Notes under the pieces: generated by a model | What the model saw: only the letters and a program-made list of their open reading frames with translations | Database searches by the model: none | What the model was told of the DNA's origin: nothing | Position numbers and translations under genes: made by a program | NCBI RefSeq assembly: GCF_964019385.1 | Contig: NC_088645.1 | Location: 16,962,100-17,026,099, forward strand | Direction of reading: 5' to 3' | Length of the DNA stretch: 64,000 nucleotides | Origin: Sycon ciliatum | Lineage: Eukaryota; Porifera; Calcarea; Leucosolenida; Sycettidae | Shown here: piece by piece, positions 60,401 through 64,000 of the stretch | Layout: each line of letters starts with the position of its first letter | Position numbering within the stretch: the stretch's first letter is position 1

Positions 60401-62503
60401 GAGTATGCGTCAAGCTTCGACTGGGAACCAAAGCAACATCACCCGCGGAGACATCGGGGCCATAAACAACGCTGGAGGCGCAATATAGGCAGCTCATCCG
60501 CTGTGGAGCTGTGGCCAAATGGTACCATTCCATTTGCCTTCAGCAGCCGCCTGAAAAATGGTAAGTTTTGGAATGTTGTATACCGTTCAGTGGTGCTCAA
60601 GGAGCCTTCAAGCGGCGGGCTTGTGTTGCTACGGTGCAGCTCAATAAACAGCCCCACCCTCCCTCGCCCCCATCCCCACCCCCCTCGCCCAGCAATGCTC
60701 ACTCTGGAAATTCAGATTTTGCTTGGAGCATAGAAATGCAAGTGCCCCGTGTGAAAATAGAATAGAGCACCTGTGTATACGTGTGTGTGTGGGGGGGGGG
60801 GGGGGGAGGGGGAGTTAGACCAAACACTATTATTATCTGTGTTTGTTTCTGATGCCGGTATATTCCTAAGCTTACTGTCTTTCATGTGTGTGTGCTTGTG
60901 TGTGTATGGGTATGTGATTGTGTGTCTACAGCAAATCGTAATGGAACCAACACTGGAGATTACGACCTGATACGCATGGCGATTCGGAAAGCCATGCGCA
61001 TTTGGGAGGACAACACGTGCATTCGATTCGTACCATACACACAGAAGCTCTACCAGAATTGGATAGTTTTCAAGCCACCAGAACCAGGCAATGAGAACAG
61101 GTAAGGCGGTACAGAGAGACCCTGATCGAATTCATCAACTACTTCATTATGTGAGACTTTGCTACACAGTCTAGACTCCTTTTCTTTGTACTGGGCGGAT
61201 GGATCCACAAGCAACAAAACGGGACTGTATTCGTATTGGAATAAACGTAATTGTGATAATTTTTGCGGTCTGCATGTGTTTGATGATGTGGCGAATGATG
61301 CCTGTTGAGTTGCTCACTTTGTGCTTGGATGCTTCTTGTTGTCGGTGTTGTGTACACAGGCGCTGCTCGTCCTACATCGGTATGAACTATGGCATACAGC
61401 CTATCTATCTGGGACGCGACTGTCAATATGATCCGGGCGTTATCATGCACGAACTCGGACACGTCATCGGCTTCCATCATGAGCAGAAGCGGCCAGACCG
61501 CGAGAAGTTTGTGCGCATCTTCTGGAAGAACATGGTGGCTGGTAACTCGACGCGCGAGCAGTTTGACATCAACTGGCAGATCAAGACGTACAACGAGTCC
61601 TATGATCTGGACAGCATTATGCATTACGGCAACTACTACCTGAGTAAGCGGCCGGGCTTCTTGAAGACACTGGAGTCCAAGGAGAACCCAGACCGACGTC
61701 TTGGACAGCGCGAGCGCCTGACATTGTCCGACATTGCACGGACAAACAAGATGTATGGCTGCCCGTACCCGGAGCAGTGCATCACAAGAAAACACCCGAT
61801 CAGATCGGGTCGTCTAGTCTCACTCATGGTCAAGCACGAGATCAGCAAGAACCTTGAGCACACCACAAAATGGCTGAGCTGTCGTCGTCAAGACGGCCGG
61901 TGTCGACGCATGAACTGCGGTCAGCTGGCCGAGGGCGACTGCAACAGCTATCCACGCCACTGCGGCAGCGAGCTGTTCATCATCGAGCGCGCGCCGGGCC
62001 GCCTAGCCAATCACAAGGTGTACGGCACCGGGCCAGTCATGCTGCGCGCTCACGTGCAGCCGCATGTTCGTGGCGGACGACGGCGTCGCCGTAGCAACAG
62101 CACGCAGCACGGCTTCCTGACCTGCTACCAGAAGAACGGACGACGTCAGAAGGAGTGCCGCATCGTGCCCTGTGAGAGCAACAACCCGTATAAGGACTGC
62201 CCGCTGGCCAGGTTCTTCTTCCTGACGGCGCGACGGAACGCGACACGCAATCTCAGCGGAAACATACAGGCCATGGACGCCACGGCTGCTGCTATGGAGG
62301 ATGAGATCCTAGAGAACACCAAGGTCGGCCTGTGTCAGGAGGATGATCACAATCGTATTCAGTGCGTGCACTGCCAGAGCAAGAACCTGTGCATGCTGGA
62401 AGACTGTGGCACACGACAGCAACCCAGTGCTGTGTGCGAGGAGTTCTTCATACAGCTACGCCAGTGGACTATGGCTGTACAGAATAGTATAAATACGACT
62501 TGA
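51773..62503 (+). CDS. astacin/tolloid-type metalloprotease with Cys-rich C-terminus
   Basis: Coding exons join(51773-52157, 60165-60560, 60932-61100, 61360-62503), 2094 nt, 697 residues; phases 1, 1 and 2 all close. M12A zinc endopeptidase, secretory pathway. Residues 89-107 form a hydrophobic segment (SIFSASLLLLLAIGLCQG), a late signal peptide or type II anchor. The pro-region (about 108-234) has SVGD158, a likely aspartate switch, and a furin-type site RWRR234. Catalytic domain 235-451 starts NIGSSSAVELWPNGTIPFAF; zinc site HELGHVIGFHHE with His347, His351, His357 and Glu348; Met-turn SIMHYG with Met404 and Tyr406; four Cys at the family's disulfide positions (NTC, RRC319, RDC338, YGC451). 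The remainder (452-697) has 16 Cys, an R5 patch (557-561), no CUB or EGF domain, and looks like three repeats. Upstream Met residues exist but lie before the TATA box. Substrate unknown. Confidence 0.95.
52158..60164 (+). other. astacin intron 1, about 8 kb
   Basis: Phase 1 at both ends, so no missing exon is required. It contains a 20-bp perfect palindrome (CTAATAATAATTATTATTAG, 52620-52639), a G20 run (55735-55754), (GT)n at 57367-57444, a G run near 57888 and many TACATGTA motifs. No TE borders or nested gene were recognised. Confidence 0.8.
57367..57444. repeat. (GT)39 microsatellite
   Basis: Uninterrupted GT repeat of 78 bp within astacin intron 1. Confidence 0.96.
60165..60560 (+). CDS. 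astacin exon 2 (pro-region and start of the catalytic domain)
   Basis: 396 nt, acceptor CTATTCGCAG, donor GTAAGT at 60561. It holds the acidic DEPMVEEDEIAEIL helix, SVGD, a long Arg/Lys/His-rich stretch, the furin site and LWPNGTIPFAFSS. Confidence 0.95.
60932..61100 (+). CDS. astacin exon 3
   Basis: 169 nt, acceptor GTGTCTACAG, donor GTAAGG at 61101. It encodes NRNGTNTGDYDLIRMAIRKA through MRIWEDNTCIRFVPYTQ, the N-terminal catalytic subdomain. The upstream intron carries a G16 run beside a GT tract (60780-60806). Confidence 0.95.
61360..62503 (+). CDS. astacin exon 4 (zinc site and C-terminal extension)
   Basis: 1144 nt including TGA; acceptor GTGTACACAG. One exon encodes the zinc site, Met-turn, catalytic-domain end and the full 246-residue Cys-rich extension. 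It is clearly more GC-rich than its flanks. Confidence 0.97.
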
Positions 62504-63435
62504 GCTAGATAAACATTTGTACTCTATTGTCCCACTTCCTCCTCTAATAATCTATTATGACTATCACTTTATGAACTGAAACCTGATCCTGTCGTTTGAG
62601 AAACAGGTGTTGATACACGTGAACAAACACAACTTGACCGAGAAGTGACGATGCGTAATCACCGCAAACACGTCGACTGATGATGTTGATATTTACGTCC
62701 TATACCGTATACGACCATGACTTGACTTTTCCTGAAGGCGTTCGTCTGTGCGCCAAGATCTGCCGCTTCACTCCCGCTTCAGCTGGTAAAGATCGGGATC
62801 AGCGGGCACCAAGACAATGACTCCGTGCATCATCCCGGGATCCCGGGTCTCAGACCTTCCTGCGCAGATTTACATGCACTACACATTACTACGGGCAAAC
62901 ACGGCAACAGAGCATTTCTTCAATTCTTGATAATATTATAATTATGGTATCTCCCTCTCCCCCCTCCCCAACCCTTTCCCCCTCTGATCCCAGCAATACC
63001 ATTATCGAAACACTCTGTAAGAATGCTAGATAGTATTGCCATATTCACCATCACCATCATTACTGCCTGGTCAAGCTACTTATTGATATATTAGTATATT
63101 GGTAACAAGCACCCGATCCACCACCCAGCTATAACACAATAGACTCACTCAATGATATGGAATCCACCCGACTCTGAGAGCACAGTGCCTTTCCGAAGTT
63201 TCCATGAAGTTATCGCCCAAAATAGATCTATTAGGGATCCCCCCCCCCCCCCCCCCCCCTCACTATGCAAACATGTAGTGCCCATCACCATCCGTCCCAT
63301 ACACTGAGTCGACTGCGAATGAAAAGAGTTTTGTTCTTGAACCTCCTATCTAATTATTTTTTACTCCATTTCCAACATGAAGAAACCTGTTACACAGTAC
63401 CCTGGGCAGTGTTATGGTGTGACATTCCATGCCTC
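62504..63435. other. 3' flank of the astacin gene
   Basis: Presumed 3' UTR start. No canonical AATAAA is seen in the first 500 bases. A C21 run lies at 63239-63259. Confidence 0.4.
63239..63259. repeat. poly-C run of 21
   Basis: The longest C homopolymer of the window. Confidence 0.95.
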
Positions 63436-63591
63436 CATGCATGCTGTCGCCTGTGAATTCCGCAACTCGGCGGATTGCAGAATTAAAGCAGAATATAGAA
63501 TGATTTGCAGAATCGCCGCTGTGAGCTGCAGACTTCTGCACAGAATTTCGGGTATTCTGCCGCGGAATTCACGGGGACAGTGCATGCCGAT
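63436..63591. repeat. 155-bp foldback with GTGAATTCCGC arms
   Basis: The left arm GCATGCTGTCGCCTGTGAATTCCGC (split) and the inverted right arm, which shares GTGAATTCCGC exactly and CTGTC.CC outside it, enclose repeated GCAGAAT motifs. A small MITE is likely; its GGCGGATTCTGC-like core recalls 17139-17341. Confidence 0.5.
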
Positions 63592-64000
63592 ACACTGTAC
63601 GTTGTGTTCGAAAATGACTCATTAGTAGTGTTTGGCAAGCTGCAACAGTACAATTTGTCAAACTACAGTGTATGTACGTGTCGTCAAATACATGAAACAC
63701 ACATGCGCACACACACATGCGCACACACACACGCACACAGACTCAGACCTCAGACATGCCCATCGCGGAAGCGATGATAGCGAACAGCTATGTTAGACAT
63801 AGCAACTTGTGCTGGGAGTACACCATTCAACAGCTTGCAAGGCTGATGAATTGACCGCCACTAATTTTTAGCCTGGTATCCACCACACAGCTGATTCAAG
63901 TGACTTTTTGTGGTCAGTGAATCCCTATTTTTCACTTTTCCATTTTTTACACACACACACGCACGCGTACGCACGCACACACAAATACAACAATCATACG
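63592..64000. other. right flank, CA-rich
   Basis: CA/CG microsatellites (63697-63740, 63949-63983). No gene seen. Confidence 0.5.

Overview
Eukaryotic genomic DNA, almost certainly from an animal. It is sparse in genes, introns run from under 1 kb to about 8 kb with GT/AG borders, and there are long simple repeats, LINE relics and many small terminal-inverted-repeat (TIR) elements. The two clear genes encode secretory or extracellular proteases of families typical of animals: a papain-family cathepsin L and an astacin/tolloid-type metalloprotease. The very frequent palindrome TACATGTA and the mixture of non-LTR retrotransposon and MITE remains would suit a marine invertebrate, but the sequence alone does not name the phylum.

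Layout. 1-8.7 kb is a transposon graveyard: an 856-bp foldback element, several MITEs, a broken LINE reverse transcriptase with a TA-flanked MITE inside it, and a perfect 51-bp-arm hairpin. 9.0-15.2 kb holds a complete four-exon cathepsin L gene on the minus strand (324 residues, all catalytic residues present). 16.2-20.4 kb holds a LINE 3' end, a 203-bp and a 451-bp hAT-like element that share TIRs and each have exact 8-bp target duplications, and a polypurine tract of more than 400 bases. 20.7-21.1 kb carries a candidate cysteine-rich exon on the plus strand with a weak RECK-like spacing. 21-50 kb is mostly non-coding, with microsatellites, a 20-bp satellite, LINE 3' tails and further TIR elements. 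51.7-62.5 kb holds a four-exon plus-strand gene for a 697-residue astacin metalloprotease with a pro-region, a furin-type site, an intact zinc site and a C-terminal extension of about 246 residues that looks like three related Cys-rich modules.

The two protease genes are far apart, on opposite strands and of unrelated catalytic type; nothing here links them functionally. Exon borders were read from splice dinucleotides and reading phase, and both models close without frame conflict. TE families are assigned from TIR shape and target duplications only, since no transposase is encoded here.
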